From Pectobacterium betavasculorum (GTDB lineage: Bacteria > Pseudomonadota > Gammaproteobacteria > Enterobacterales > Enterobacteriaceae): a DNA stretch of 64,000 bases. The position numbers were made by a program, and so were the translations under genes. Every line of letters starts with the position of its first letter. Positions within the stretch are counted from its first letter, which is position 1. The stretch is from positions 62,001 through 126,000 of the forward strand of contig NZ_JQHM01000004.1 of NCBI RefSeq assembly GCF_000749845.1, written 5' to 3'. The notes under the pieces were generated by a model that saw only the letters and a list, made by a program, of their open reading frames with translations, was not told the origin of the DNA and did no database searches. Of the stretch, positions 1 through 9,112 are shown in pieces.

Positions 1-309
1 CGCATCTTCGTCAATCCGGCGATTAAAAAACAGCTGTGTGCCGAAGCGGGTCACGATCGTGACTGGTTGCGTAAAGTACGCCCCTGGTTTGCGCATCGTG
101 CGCACATGCACGTACGTTTGCGCTGCCCGGCAGACAGCCTGGAGTGTCAGGAACAGAGCGAACCGCCAATCGGTGACGGATGCGGTGCGGAGTTAACCAG
201 CTGGTTCCAGCCGAAGCAGCCGAGTAGCGAAGCGCCGGAGAAAACGACGCCGCCGCCGTTGCCCCCTTCTTGTCAGGCATTGCTCGATAGACATTTTGCC
301 GTGAGATAA
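1..309 (+). CDS. mepA: Penicillin-insensitive murein endopeptidase, 3' end (5' end outside window)
   Basis: Only the last 102 codons are present; frame 1 is open from the first base to the TAA at 307-309. MepA is a periplasmic zinc metallopeptidase of the LAS family that cuts D-alanyl-meso-diaminopimelyl cross-links in peptidoglycan. The fragment contains the HMHVRLRC stretch, whose second His is a zinc ligand in the family. It ends with the proline-rich tail ([14 protein letters not shown]) typical of enterobacterial MepA. The next gene, yfcA, begins two bases after the stop, as in the E. coli order mepA-yfcA-epmC-yfcL. Identification is by recognised sequence; the start and signal peptide cannot be seen. 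Confidence 0.93.
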   Translation, partial: RIFVNPAIKKQLCAEAGHDRDWLRKVRPWFAHRAHMHVRLRCPADSLECQEQSEPPIGDGCGAELTSWFQPKQPSSEAPEKTTPPPLPPSCQALLDRHFAVR

Positions 310-311
310 CG

Positions 312-1113
312 ATGGACTGGTTAGTGCTTGGGCCAGAAATGCTGGCCGTGCTATTTTTTGTCGGGGCGTTGGCAGGGTTTATTGATTCAATTGCGGGGGG
401 CGGTGGTTTATTGACGATCCCAGCCTTGCTGGCGGCGGGCTTATCCCCCGCGCAGGCGCTGGCAACGAATAAGCTTCAGGCTGTCGGTGGATCCTTTTCC
501 GCTAGCCTGTACTTCATTCGTCGCCGTGCGGTGAATCTGGGTGAGCAGAAACTGGCTATTGCGCTGACGTTTATCGGTTCGACCTTTGGTGCCTGGCTGA
601 TTCAGCAAATCCACGCCGATTTTTTACGCCAACTGTTGCCGTTTCTCATTATTGGCATCGGCCTCTACTTTTTACTGACGCCCAAAATCGGTGATGAAGA
701 TCGGCAGCGTCGCCTGTCGCCGCTCCCGTTTGCGATTGTGGCAGGTGGCTGTGTCGGCTTTTATGATGGCTTCTTCGGCCCCGGTGCTGGGTCATTTTAC
801 GCTTTGGCCTTCGTCACTCTGTATGGTTTCAATCTGGCAAAAGCGACGGCGAATGCCAAAATCCTGAACTTTACCTCTAACTTCGGTGGGCTGTTGTTTT
901 TCATGCTCAGCGGGAAAGTGGTCTGGGTGGTCGGGGGGGGTAATGCTGATCGGGCAGATCCTCGGGGCGCGGCTTGGTGCCAAAATGGTGATGACGAAAG
1001 GGCAAAAGCTGATTCGTCCTATGCTGGTGCTGGTTTCCGCTATCATGAGCGGCAAGCTGATTTATGACAGCCATGGGCAGGCGATTACTGCCTGGCTGGG
1101 ACAGTTTTTATGA
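312..1113 (+). pseudogene. yfcA: TSUP-family membrane protein YfcA, interrupted by a +1 frameshift in a G8 tract
   Basis: YfcA belongs to the TauE/SafE (TSUP) family of polytopic inner-membrane proteins proposed to export sulfur-containing or organic anions. The reading frame from ATG 312 carries the family N-terminus (GFIDSIAGGGGLLTIPALL) and the central GFYDGFFGPGAGSF motif. After GKVVWVV it enters a run of eight G at 933-940 and then reads non-family sequence to a stop at 1067. The remaining C-terminus (GVMLIGQILGARLGAKM to the TGA at 1113) continues in the +1 frame. Seven G would restore one frame of about 266 codons, the usual length. Either this strain has an inactivated or phase-variable copy, or the sequence carries a homopolymer error. 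It sits between mepA and epmC, two bases after mepA. Confidence 0.88.
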
Positions 1114-1141
1114 TAACAATCATATGATAACAACAGATAAC

Positions 1142-1687
1142 ATGACAACCACTCACCATTACCAACAACTCATTGATATTTTTAATGATTGCTTTGGCGA
1201 TGAATACAACACTCGTCTGGTAAAAGGCGACGATGAGCCTATTTACCTGCCAGCAGATAATGAGATTTCGTATCATCGCATTGTTTTTGCACACGGTTTT
1301 TACGCCAGCGCGCTGCACGAAATTTCTCACTGGTGCATTGCCGGCGCACAGCGGCGTTTACAGGTCGACTTCGGCTACTGGTATTGCCCGGATGGCCGCG
1401 ATACTGCGACGCAAAGTCAGTTCGAGATGGTGGAGATCAAACCTCAGGCCTTCGACTGGTTGTTCTGCGTTGCAGCGGGCTTTCCGTTTAACGTCAGCTG
1501 CGACAACTTGAACGGCGACGGTGAGCCAGACCGTATTGATTTCCAACGACGTGTGCATGCGCAAGTGATGCAGTATCTGGAAGAAGGGATTCCTGCGCGC
1601 CCAGCAAGCTTTATTCGTGCGTTACAATCGTTTTACAATACGCCACCGCTGACTGCGGCGAGTTTCCCGTATCCAGCCGATCTGTGA
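1142..1687 (+). CDS. epmC: Elongation factor P hydroxylase EpmC
   Basis: EpmC (formerly YfcM) hydroxylates the beta-lysyl-lysine modification made on elongation factor P by EpmA and EpmB, the last step of that pathway. The 181-residue product has the HEISHW metal-binding-like motif in its N-terminal half, followed by FGYWYCPDGRD and a long conserved C-terminal region (RRVHAQVMQYLEEGIPARP). I chose ATG 1142 (MTTTHHYQQL) because it aligns with the E. coli start and gives the family length. An in-frame start at 1064 would add 26 unconserved residues and overlap the end of yfcA. yfcL follows after 33 bases, so the two are probably co-transcribed. Confidence 0.95.
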   Translation: MTTTHHYQQLIDIFNDCFGDEYNTRLVKGDDEPIYLPADNEISYHRIVFAHGFYASALHEISHWCIAGAQRRLQVDFGYWYCPDGRDTATQSQFEMVEIKPQAFDWLFCVAAGFPFNVSCDNLNGDGEPDRIDFQRRVHAQVMQYLEEGIPARPASFIRALQSFYNTPPLTAASFPYPADL

Positions 1688-1720
1688 TGAGCGGGAACTG
1701 CAAAAATTTGAGGATAAGAA

Positions 1721-2005
1721 ATGATCGCAGAATTTGAAACGCGCATTCTGGCGCTGATTGATGACATGGTAGAACATGCCAGCGACGACGAGCTTTTTGC
1801 TGGTGGCTATTTGCGTGGTCATCTGACAGTGTCGGTGGCAGAAGCGGAAGAGAACGGGGAACACACGCTTGAAGCTCTGCATGTGCGCGTTAGCGACAGC
1901 ATTAATAACGCCATCAAAAACGGTGAACTGTCACCGCCGGATCAGGTACTGGTTAACGGGATGTGGGAACGTCTGTTCCAACAGGCGCAAAACAGTACGC
2001 ACTGA
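1721..2005 (+). CDS. yfcL: YfcL family protein
   Basis: A 94-residue acidic, soluble protein that matches the YfcL family found in the same position, between epmC and mnmC, across Enterobacterales. No signal peptide, membrane segment or catalytic motif is visible. A GAGGATAAGAA stretch just before ATG 1721 serves as ribosome-binding site. Its function is not established. The constant linkage to epmC and mnmC, both in translation-related modification, is only suggestive. Confidence 0.85.
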   Translation: MIAEFETRILALIDDMVEHASDDELFAGGYLRGHLTVSVAEAEENGEHTLEALHVRVSDSINNAIKNGELSPPDQVLVNGMWERLFQQAQNSTH

Positions 2006-2035
2006 TTTTCATGTGTGCTCATCGTTAATCTGTCA

Positions 2036-2059
2036 GTGCTGGCTTCGCCAAGCCAGCAC
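2036..2059. terminator. Hairpin between convergent yfcL and mnmC
   Basis: A perfect 10-bp stem GTGCTGGCTT / AAGCCAGCAC with a CGCC loop lies midway between the stop codons of yfcL (2005) and mnmC (2072). The placement suggests a bidirectional terminator. Neither side has a strong T tract, so intrinsic termination may be weak. Confidence 0.55.
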
Positions 2060-2071
2060 ATCTTCTGCCCA

Positions 2072-4099
2072 TTAATCCTGAGTGATGGGTTTACCTTTCA
2101 GCAGTTTTCTTATCCAGAAGCGATTCGGGTTTAGCGCAGCTAGCGTGTCACGATCCAGCGGCAGCGGTTCTCCATACATTTGCGAAGCCAAAATTTCCGC
2201 CGCGAGTGGGGCAGAGCAGAGCCCGCGTGAGCCTAACGCACCGATGATAAACAGATCCTGCCAATAAGGGGCGCTCGGCACTGCATCGGTGCGGTGCTGT
2301 GGATGCAGCCGATCTTCATACTCTGCCAGCGTTTGCTCATAGTTCGGCACGGCCCCAAGCAGCGGCAGATGGTCACGCAACGCGCAGCGAACGCCCTGAC
2401 GAGCTTGTCCATCGCTGACATCAACGGTTTTTGTCCAGTTGGCATTGGGTAAACAATTCAGCAACCGTTGACGGTTATCCTGTTGTTCTTCTTCCCGATA
2501 ATCACAGTGTGCTTCGCCCCGTAGATAGCTCGCCCCGATGCAGTGTGTTTGATGCTGTGGACTGACTGGCGTCAGGTAGCCGTCGTAGCACAACACCTGC
2601 TTTAACTGTCCCAGTACAGGGTTAGTAGGGATGTGGCTAACTTGCCCGCGCACCGCGTAGCCGGGCAAATGGCGGGTTTGTGGCCAGTCGGTAATGTGGT
2701 GACCATTCGCCAGCACCACAACGGCATGGTTGGCCTGTTGACCAGTGCTTAAGGTGAGCGCCCAGCCGCTGTCCGTTTTTTCCAGCGCGGAAACGGCGGT
2801 ATTCATCTGTACCGACAGGCCGTTCTGTTGTGCCAGCTTCAGTGCAGCAACTGTTAGTTCTGCCGGGCACAGCCAGCCGCCATCGGGATAGGTAATACCG
2901 TTCACGCCGGGGTTCAGGCCGCTCTGTTTTTCCAGTTGCCGTGCATCCATACTTACGACCAGCTCTTCCGGCCATTCCCCTTGCAGAATCTGTTCGATTT
3001 TACGTGCGCTTTTTTCATCCCAGGCGAGCTGGCTGACGCCACACCACTGGTGTTCAAATTCCAGACCTTGGTGCGCCAGCGCCGTGTAGTTGCGGTGCGC
3101 AAAGTCAAAGGCAAGCGAGAAAAAGCGGGACACGGCATCGTGTCGATTATTCAACAGAGGATATAGCGCGCCCTGACGATTGCCGGATGCGCCAGTGGCA
3201 GGCTGAGCCTCCGCGCAGTAGAGCGTGACGTTTGCGCTGCGCCGTTGCAGAGCCAGTGCAGTAAGCACGCTGGCGATGCCGCCGCCAATAATCGCAATAT
3301 CGTCAGTCGTGCTGGCCGCGGGGCGTGAATACCACGGTGTCGGCGAGGTTATGGGAAGTGCATCGGGAAGCATGCCGCTCAGCATTTCCCGCTTCTGCCC
3401 GAATCCTTTGACTTTACTAACGTGAAAACCCGCCTGTTGCAGACCGCGGCGCACAAAGCCTGCGGCGGTAAAGGTGGCAAATGTCCCTTCTTTACGACAC
3501 AGGCGAGCCATCGCCTGAAACAGATTATCTGTCCACATCTCCGGATTTTTAGAGGGTGCGAAGCCGTCCAGGAACCAGGCGTCAACCTGATGATTCTGGG
3601 TATCATCCAGCTCAGGTAATAAGACGTTGACGTCACCGAACCATAAATCGAGCGTGATGCTGCCTTGTGCCAGAACCAAACGGTGACAACCTGGCAGTGC
3701 CGACGGCCACTGCTCGCGCAACTCATCCGCGAATGTTGCCAACTCCGGCCACTGTGCGTGTGCGGCAGCCAGATCGTACCGACGCAGGGGATATTTCTCG
3801 AAACTGATGAAATGCAGATGTCGCAGTGTTGCCTGTGGTTGCTGTTGACGAAAGTGAGCAAAGGCTTGCCACAGCGTAAGAAAATTCAGGCCGGTGCCAA
3901 AGCCAGTTTCCGCTATCACGCAGGCTGGGCGCGGATGCGTGGTGAAACGTTCAGGAAATTGATTGCCCTGTAAAAACACATAACGGGTTTCGGCCAACCC
4001 ATCCTGATTCGAAAAATAGACGTCATCAAACTGTTGCGATACAGGTGTACCCTGAGCGTTCCAACTTAACGATGCGTGTTGGATGGGAAGGTTAGCCAC
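2072..4099 (-). CDS. mnmC: Bifunctional tRNA mnm5s2U biosynthesis protein MnmC
   Basis: MnmC finishes the 5-methylaminomethyl-2-thiouridine modification at the wobble base of several tRNAs. Its C-terminal FAD oxidase removes the carboxymethyl group from cmnm5s2U and its N-terminal SAM-dependent methyltransferase then methylates nm5s2U. The 675-residue product shows both parts. The N-terminal domain has the SAM-binding-type [11 protein letters not shown] near residue 65 and [15 protein letters not shown] near residue 178. The second domain begins near residue 267 with the dinucleotide-binding [17 protein letters not shown]. Length is close to the 668 residues of E. coli MnmC, so the fusion is intact. 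It converges on yfcL and is divergent from fabB. Confidence 0.97.
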   Translation of the reverse strand: MANLPIQHASLSWNAQGTPVSQQFDDVYFSNQDGLAETRYVFLQGNQFPERFTTHPRPACVIAETGFGTGLNFLTLWQAFAHFRQQQPQATLRHLHFISFEKYPLRRYDLAAAHAQWPELATFADELREQWPSALPGCHRLVLAQGSITLDLWFGDVNVLLPELDDTQNHQVDAWFLDGFAPSKNPEMWTDNLFQAMARLCRKEGTFATFTAAGFVRRGLQQAGFHVSKVKGFGQKREMLSGMLPDALPITSPTPWYSRPAASTTDDIAIIGGGIASVLTALALQRRSANVTLYCAEAQPATGASGNRQGALYPLLNNRHDAVSRFFSLAFDFAHRNYTALAHQGLEFEHQWCGVSQLAWDEKSARKIEQILQGEWPEELVVSMDARQLEKQSGLNPGVNGITYPDGGWLCPAELTVAALKLAQQNGLSVQMNTAVSALEKTDSGWALTLSTGQQANHAVVVLANGHHITDWPQTRHLPGYAVRGQVSHIPTNPVLGQLKQVLCYDGYLTPVSPQHQTHCIGASYLRGEAHCDYREEEQQDNRQRLLNCLPNANWTKTVDVSDGQARQGVRCALRDHLPLLGAVPNYEQTLAEYEDRLHPQHRTDAVPSAPYWQDLFIIGALGSRGLCSAPLAAEILASQMYGEPLPLDRDTLAALNPNRFWIRKLLKGKPITQD

Positions 4100-4187
4100 G
4101 GCAAAAGCTCATTATTCAAGTGATGGCGAGATTTTAACGAGCTGAATATCGTGGTGCAAATTTAGCAATAATTTCGCGATAGTTCGG

Positions 4188-4202
4188 CTGATCGGACTTG
4201 TT
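4188..4202 (+). promoter_or_regulatory. Putative FadR operator upstream of fabB
   Basis: CTGATCGGACTTGTT resembles the FadR activator sites known in front of E. coli fabA and fabB. FadR binds near the -35 region and activates unsaturated fatty acid synthesis when long-chain acyl-CoA is absent. The site lies about 70 bases before the fabB ATG and directly abuts a FabR-like palindrome. Its TTGTTC tail could double as the -35 element, with TAAAGT at 4221-4226 as -10. The call is by motif only. Confidence 0.75.
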
Positions 4203-4203
4203 C

Positions 4204-4221
4204 AGCTTACAACTGTACGCT
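4204..4221. promoter_or_regulatory. Putative FabR operator upstream of fabB
   Basis: AGCTTACAACTGTACGCT is an imperfect palindrome that differs from the symmetric FabR-type sequence (AGCGTACA, two bases, TGTACGCT) at one arm position. FabR represses fabA and fabB in response to unsaturated acyl thioesters. It lies one base after the FadR-like site, the same arrangement known in E. coli fabA and fabB. Confidence 0.75.
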
Positions 4222-4271
4222 AAAGTGCGAAGCGAAATCCCAAACTCTATAAGTGGAAGAAGAGGTATTAA

Positions 4272-5489
4272 ATGAAACGTGCAGTGATTACTGGCCTGGG
4301 GATCGTATCAAGCATTGGTAATAACCAGCAGGAAGTTCTGGCATCATTGCGGGAAGGCCGCTCGGGTATTACTTTCTCTCAAGAGCTGAAAGATTCCGGT
4401 ATGCGTAGTCACGTCTGGGGGAATGTCAAACTGGACACCACTGGCCTCATCGATCGCAAGGTTGTGCGTTTTATGAGTGATGCATCGATTTATGCTTACT
4501 TATCTATGGAGCAGGCAATTCAAGATTCTGGGCTGTCTGATGAGGTTTATCAGAATAACCCGCGTGTTGGCCTGATTGCTGGTTCCGGTGGTTCTGCGCG
4601 CTATCAGGTGTTCGGTGCTGACGCCATGCGTAGCCCGCGTGGTCTGAAAGCTGTTGGCCCTTATGTGGTGACCAAATCAATGGGTTCTGCGGTATCTGCG
4701 TGTCTGGCAACGCCGTTCAAAATTCATGGCGTGAACTACTCCATCAGCTCTGCCTGTGCGACCTCCGCACACTGCATCGGTAACGCGGTTGAGCAAATTC
4801 AGATGGGCAAACAGGACATCGTTTTTGCTGGCGGCGGTGAAGAGCTGTGCTGGGAACTGGCCTGTGAATTTGATGCCATGGGCGCGCTGTCTACCAAATA
4901 CAATGATACGCCAGAAAAAGCCTCCCGTACCTATGATGCCGATCGTGATGGTTTCGTGATTGCAGGCGGTGGCGGTATGGTCGTGGTTGAGGAATTGGAA
5001 CACGCGCTGGCGCGTGGTGCGCATATTTACGCAGAAGTCGTCGGCTATGGCGCGACGTCTGACGGTGCGGATATGGTTGCGCCGTCAGGTGAAGGCGCAG
5101 TGCGTTGCATGAAGATGGCGATGCAGGACATTGACACGCCTATCGACTACATCAACACGCACGGTACTTCCACGCCAGTGGGGGATGTGAAAGAACTGTG
5201 GGCGATTCGCGAAGTCTTCGGTGACAAAGTTCCGCCGATTTCTGCGACCAAAGCGATGACGGGTCACTCTCTGGGTGCCGCTGGCGTTCAGGAAGCCATT
5301 TATACCCTGTTAATGTTAGAACATGGCTTTATTGCGCCAAGTATCAACGTGGATACATTGGATGAACGTGGCGAAGGTATGAATATCATTACCAAAACCA
5401 CCGACCGTGAACTGAAGACCGTGATGTCTAACGGCTTCGGATTTGGTGGCACTAACGCCGCACTGGTCATGAGAAAACTCGATAAATAA
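4272..5489 (+). CDS. fabB: 3-oxoacyl-[acyl-carrier-protein] synthase I
   Basis: FabB condenses malonyl-ACP with acyl-ACP in type II fatty acid synthesis and is the enzyme needed to elongate cis-3-decenoyl-ACP toward unsaturated fatty acids. The 405-residue protein carries the thiolase-fold triad: Cys162 in [10 protein letters not shown], a His in NTHGTSTP and a His in [10 protein letters not shown]. It also has the C-terminal GFGFGGTNA loop. It is one residue shorter than the E. coli enzyme because the SGSGGSAR loop near residue 106 lacks one Gly. GTGGAAGAAGAGG precedes the ATG. FadR-like and FabR-like sites lie upstream and an intrinsic terminator follows, so it is probably monocistronic. 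Confidence 0.98.
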   Translation: MKRAVITGLGIVSSIGNNQQEVLASLREGRSGITFSQELKDSGMRSHVWGNVKLDTTGLIDRKVVRFMSDASIYAYLSMEQAIQDSGLSDEVYQNNPRVGLIAGSGGSARYQVFGADAMRSPRGLKAVGPYVVTKSMGSAVSACLATPFKIHGVNYSISSACATSAHCIGNAVEQIQMGKQDIVFAGGGEELCWELACEFDAMGALSTKYNDTPEKASRTYDADRDGFVIAGGGGMVVVEELEHALARGAHIYAEVVGYGATSDGADMVAPSGEGAVRCMKMAMQDIDTPIDYINTHGTSTPVGDVKELWAIREVFGDKVPPISATKAMTGHSLGAAGVQEAIYTLLMLEHGFIAPSINVDTLDERGEGMNIITKTTDRELKTVMSNGFGFGGTNAALVMRKLDK

Positions 5490-5516
5490 TCGGTTTTATC
5501 TCGCGGATAAATGTAG

Positions 5517-5544
5517 ACCCCGTAGGCGTAAGCCGCGGGGTTTT
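5517..5544 (+). terminator. Intrinsic terminator after fabB
   Basis: ACCCCG and CGGGGT arms enclose a nested GGC/GCC stem with a GTAA loop, followed by a short T run. It begins 28 bases after the fabB stop and also lies downstream of the convergent hydrolase gene, which ends at 5561. Confidence 0.75.
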
Positions 5545-5560
5545 GTGTGTGCGGAGAGGA

Positions 5561-6484
5561 TCAACTCGCGCTACCCATTTTTTTGATTGCTGTTGTCACA
5601 TCCTGCATTGCATCTTTTGCCGCCTGACTGATGCCACCAAGCTGGAAAAAACCGTGAATGACTCCCAAATAGCGCCGACATTGCGTATTGACACCTTGGT
5701 CGGTTAACGTACGGAACAAGGCTTCTCCTTCATCTCGCAATGGATCACATTCCGCTGTAATAATCAGCGTTGGTGGCAGATTCGATAATGGGTTGTGCAT
5801 TGCCGGGCTGGCTTCGTAATGAGTGGGAGACAAGGAGTCAAAATAGGATTCATACCCACCCACCAATATTTCCCGTGTAATCACATAATCTTTGCCATTG
5901 GTACGATAACTATCGCTACTGGCTGTAGCATCCAGCATTGGATAAATCAGGATCTGCCCGCAAGGTTTGAATGCACCGCGATCGCGTAACCTTATGGCAG
6001 TTACTAACGCCAGATGCCCTCCAGCACTATCGCCCATCAATATGATACTGTCGGGATTGATATCCAACAGGTCGGCACGTTCATGGATCATTTTGGCCGC
6101 ATGGTAGGCATCATCATGTGCCGCTGGGTAGTGATGCTCAGGGGCTAAACGGTATTGTACGGCAATAACTTTACAGCCGCTGTAAAAGGCGATATTTCGT
6201 AATTGGCAATCATGAGTGGCGAACCCACCGCTGACGAAACATCCACCATGATAGTAAATCACGGCAGAAGCATGTGGTTGTACTGTTGGTGGCGTGTAAA
6301 TCCGCAGCGTAAGTGATTGCCAATTTATCTCTTCACAATTGACGCCTGAAGGGACATCTCCTGCTAGCACGGTACTGGCAATATACGCTTCCCGACGTTC
6401 TGCAATTGTTTTATTTTTCACCGAAGGGCGACCTGCAAGGATAAAATCATTGACGAGTTCGGCAATGTTTGGCTCAAGTGTCAT
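5561..6484 (-). CDS. Alpha/beta hydrolase of the hormone-sensitive-lipase (HSL) type
   Basis: This 307-residue cytoplasmic protein has the hallmarks of HSL-family carboxylesterases. The oxyanion-hole motif is HGGCF near residue 80. The nucleophile elbow GDSAGG lies near residue 152. A likely catalytic Asp is in AECDPLRDEG near residue 250 and the catalytic His in VIHGFF near residue 280. The usual HGGG is HGGC here. No signal peptide is seen. An AAAGGA ribosome-binding site precedes ATG 6484. E. coli has no such gene between fabB and flk, so this is a lineage-specific addition. The substrate cannot be told from sequence; small acyl or aryl esters are typical of the family. Confidence 0.85.
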   Translation of the reverse strand: MTLEPNIAELVNDFILAGRPSVKNKTIAERREAYIASTVLAGDVPSGVNCEEINWQSLTLRIYTPPTVQPHASAVIYYHGGCFVSGGFATHDCQLRNIAFYSGCKVIAVQYRLAPEHHYPAAHDDAYHAAKMIHERADLLDINPDSIILMGDSAGGHLALVTAIRLRDRGAFKPCGQILIYPMLDATASSDSYRTNGKDYVITREILVGGYESYFDSLSPTHYEASPAMHNPLSNLPPTLIITAECDPLRDEGEALFRTLTDQGVNTQCRRYLGVIHGFFQLGGISQAAKDAMQDVTTAIKKMGSAS

Positions 6485-6579
6485 CTGGTATCCTTTGACT
6501 GAGAAAGCTGAATGGTGTGATTAAGGTGCGTATCGTAGAGTGGTTAGGTTTAACATGCATTACGCGGGCTCATTTTGTG

Positions 6580-7806
6580 CTATAGCAAAACCCAGAGCAG
6601 AAATGCGGCCACGCAGGTGCTGACAATCACCAGAAACATCGGCTTATGGAATAGGGATTGCCAACTGAGCGGTAGTGAGGCAATCAAAGGGTTAAACAGC
6701 GGATGCAGTAGCTGCGAGGTTGCGGCCCAGTCAGTTTCCTGTGAGCGCTGAATGCGTTGCGTAAATAGCAACGTCAGTAGGTCGCTAATTTGCACCGGTG
6801 TCAACGGGGTTTGCAAGCCGATATTGAAGCGGTTCTGCGTGTAATCCATCAATAACTGCTGTTCCTGTACGGTCATAGGCTGTTGTAACAGAGCCTGCAA
6901 CGGCGCAAGGTTCGGGGAAAGCAGCATGTTCTGTGTCGTCAGTGGCTGTGACGATAGATTTGTTGCTGATGCCAGATTCGCGTTAGCCGTTAGCAGTTCT
7001 GGCGAGGCGCCTGCCGTTCCTGTATTGGTCGGTGTTCCCTGCGGCATCGAGGTGGTGCGAAGCAGCGTCTGCGCCTGTTGTAGCTCAACCTGCGCTTGCA
7101 GGAACTGCGTGAGCATAGGCAGATGCTTTAACGGGATCGCGTCGCCGGCGTTAAGATTCTGCATCATCATCAGGTTGCTCAGCACTCTTGCAGGCTGTTC
7201 TCCAGTCATGGCCGCTAACCGAGTGACTAACTGATTCAAGCCGCGTTGTTCAATAGGTGAGAGCGGGCGTTCGGGCGAATTGGCGGCTTGAGCCGCTGCG
7301 GCTGACGGTGTTGATTGTGGGATTTGCCCATTTTGCAGCAGCGTGACCACCTGTTGTAGCTGTGTTTTACTGAGCGTGCTTAGCGTGGTGCTGCCGAACT
7401 GTTGCCGGATGAAATCACTGACTGCCTGACGATTATTTCCCTGAGAGAGCATATCCGTCAGGCGTTGGAGCAACGGCTGACGCTCACCATTATCTTGCGC
7501 CTGTGTTAAACGCGTCTGGAGTATTTGCTCGGCAGGTTGATAGTGGCGGGACTGAAGTTCATTATTTTCTGCCAGCCCTAATCCCTGTTTTACCGTCGTC
7601 CAGACCTCTGCTGCCTTTGCCGTTGTTAGCGCGGCAACTTTAAGCACCAGATTTTCCAATGTCGTGCGCTGCGCCAGCGTTAATGGTCGATCGCCGTTGG
7701 CTGAGCCTGCGGCGTTAGAGGAGGATGCAGAAGTTGACGATGTAGCAGTCGGCGTAACCGAACGTTCGCCGGGCAGCGGGGCACCCGGGCCACTTACAGG
7801 TTGCAT
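6580..7806 (-). CDS. flk: Flagellar regulator Flk (RflH)
   Basis: Flk is an inner-membrane-anchored protein that in Salmonella and E. coli helps couple flagellar late-gene export and expression to ring and hook assembly. The product is mostly a low-complexity, Gln/Leu/Thr-rich cytoplasmic region with conserved blocks (GNNRQAVSDFIRQQFG; LSPIEQRGLNQLVTRLAA). It ends in a single C-terminal membrane segment (FLVIVSTCVAAFLLWVLL) with almost nothing after it, a tail-anchor layout. I prefer ATG 7806 (MQPVSGPG, 408 residues), which matches the E. coli start and has GTGAGG nine bases upstream; ATG 7830 is also in frame. At roughly 400 residues it is longer than the E. coli protein. It lies in the conserved fabB-pdxB interval. 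Confidence 0.88.
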   Translation of the reverse strand: MQPVSGPGAPLPGERSVTPTATSSTSASSSNAAGSANGDRPLTLAQRTTLENLVLKVAALTTAKAAEVWTTVKQGLGLAENNELQSRHYQPAEQILQTRLTQAQDNGERQPLLQRLTDMLSQGNNRQAVSDFIRQQFGSTTLSTLSKTQLQQVVTLLQNGQIPQSTPSAAAAQAANSPERPLSPIEQRGLNQLVTRLAAMTGEQPARVLSNLMMMQNLNAGDAIPLKHLPMLTQFLQAQVELQQAQTLLRTTSMPQGTPTNTGTAGASPELLTANANLASATNLSSQPLTTQNMLLSPNLAPLQALLQQPMTVQEQQLLMDYTQNRFNIGLQTPLTPVQISDLLTLLFTQRIQRSQETDWAATSQLLHPLFNPLIASLPLSWQSLFHKPMFLVIVSTCVAAFLLWVLL

Positions 7807-7899
7807 ATCGGTCATCCTCACTGCCGTCATGATTGAGATGAATCATAACAATCTCCCGTGACGGCCGATAGTCATGCGTCATCTAAAACGACACGAATC

Positions 7900-8778
7900 T
7901 TAAGCGGTGCGCCCGAGTGGGATGCGCAAGCGTTGAGCGAGGATAACGCCGAGTAGCGTGATGCCCCCGCCAACCAGATGATAATGGTGCAAAGGTTCGT
8001 GCAAAAGGCCAATCGCAATCATCGCCGTAAAGATCGGCGTCAGGTTCATAAAGATGGCGGCCTTGCTAGCTCCCAGACGCATAACTCCTTGAATCCACAA
8101 AAAAGGTGCAATGATTGAGGCCATGATGCCAGCGAAAACCACCAGCGGCAGGTTTTCGCCGTTGAGTTGCACATTATCGGTCAGCAAGAAATTGGGAATC
8201 AGTGCTACCACACCAAAGGCAATTTGCACGTAGAGCGATACCCAGTTGGGTAGAGGGATGCTCCAGCGTTTGGTCAGCACGCCATATATTGCATAGGACA
8301 ACGCGGCGCAAAACATCATGAATTCACCGGGGCCGATACCCTGTGCCAGAATCTGTTCAGGGTGTCCTCCGCTGATCAGCCAGACAATCCCTGCCAGAGA
8401 CAGTAGGCTACCGAGCAGCACGCCCAGCGTGGGCGCGACGCGCAGCAGAGGAATGCTGAGCAAGACGGTGAGCAGCGGCACAAGCGATCCCATTATCCCC
8501 ATCATCACGGCGCTGATCGTATGTGCGGCGTAGTAGGCCAGGCTTTGATACAACACCATGCCGAGCAGACCCAGCACCAGCAGTTTCCATGCGTGTTGGC
8601 GAATGGCCGCCGCATGCTGGCGAAGGTTTGGTAGCATGAACGGCGTCATGACGAGAAACGCCAGTAGCCAGCGGTAAAACGAAATGGCAGCCGGGTCGAT
8701 GACGGTAGCGGAGAGCTTGTTGACAATGATGTTAACTGACCAAATCAGGACGGCGATAATGGGAAATAGGGCGTTCAA
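7900..8778 (-). CDS. EamA/DMT-superfamily permease
   Basis: The product is a highly hydrophobic protein with about ten predicted membrane segments in two homologous halves, the layout of EamA drug/metabolite transporters. Each half shows EamA-type features: SFYRWLLAF early in the first, and PFLWIQGVMRLGASKAAIFMNLTPIF with LLHEPLHHYHLVGGGITLLGVIL in the second. The frame stays open to an ATG at 8895, but the first 38 residues of that version are Cys-rich and unlike any EamA N-terminus. A TTG at 8778 (LNALFPIIAVLIW) gives the usual 292 residues, so I use it with caution. The substrate is unknown. E. coli lacks this gene here. Confidence 0.75.
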   Translation of the reverse strand: MNALFPIIAVLIWSVNIIVNKLSATVIDPAAISFYRWLLAFLVMTPFMLPNLRQHAAAIRQHAWKLLVLGLLGMVLYQSLAYYAAHTISAVMMGIMGSLVPLLTVLLSIPLLRVAPTLGVLLGSLLSLAGIVWLISGGHPEQILAQGIGPGEFMMFCAALSYAIYGVLTKRWSIPLPNWVSLYVQIAFGVVALIPNFLLTDNVQLNGENLPLVVFAGIMASIIAPFLWIQGVMRLGASKAAIFMNLTPIFTAMIAIGLLHEPLHHYHLVGGGITLLGVILAQRLRIPLGRTA

Positions 8779-9112
8779 CGTGAGTTTCTCATAGCGAACC
8801 AGACGGAAAATGCACCGGTTGCCAGTCTGGTAGATAAAAATGGGGCAAGTGCGGCAATGGCAAACAACATAACAGAGCCACGTGACGACTATCAACCTTG
8901 TCGGGTCGTCAATCCGATATCCCCTTTTACGCGGCCTGGATAGAGTTATGCCGCGGTAAATTGCTACCTATCGTAGGATCGATGGTGATGCAGCATCGAT
9001 ATGAACTGATGGAGGAAAGATATCGCAGCGTAATTGCCTTGGGTTTCTGCCCCATTCGGTGGCAAAATATCTCCCCGCTTTTTTTGGCTGGCTACAGATC
9101 CCGGAGAAAACA
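8779..9112. other. Intergenic region between the divergent EamA permease and pdxB
   Basis: These 334 bases hold the promoters of the divergent genes. A small inverted repeat, ATCGATG (8978-8984) and CATCGAT (8994-9000), is the only structure I see. A 72-codon frame at 8898-9116 overlaps the pdxB start and has no recognisable product. GGAG at 9103-9106 is the pdxB ribosome-binding site. Confidence 0.5.
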
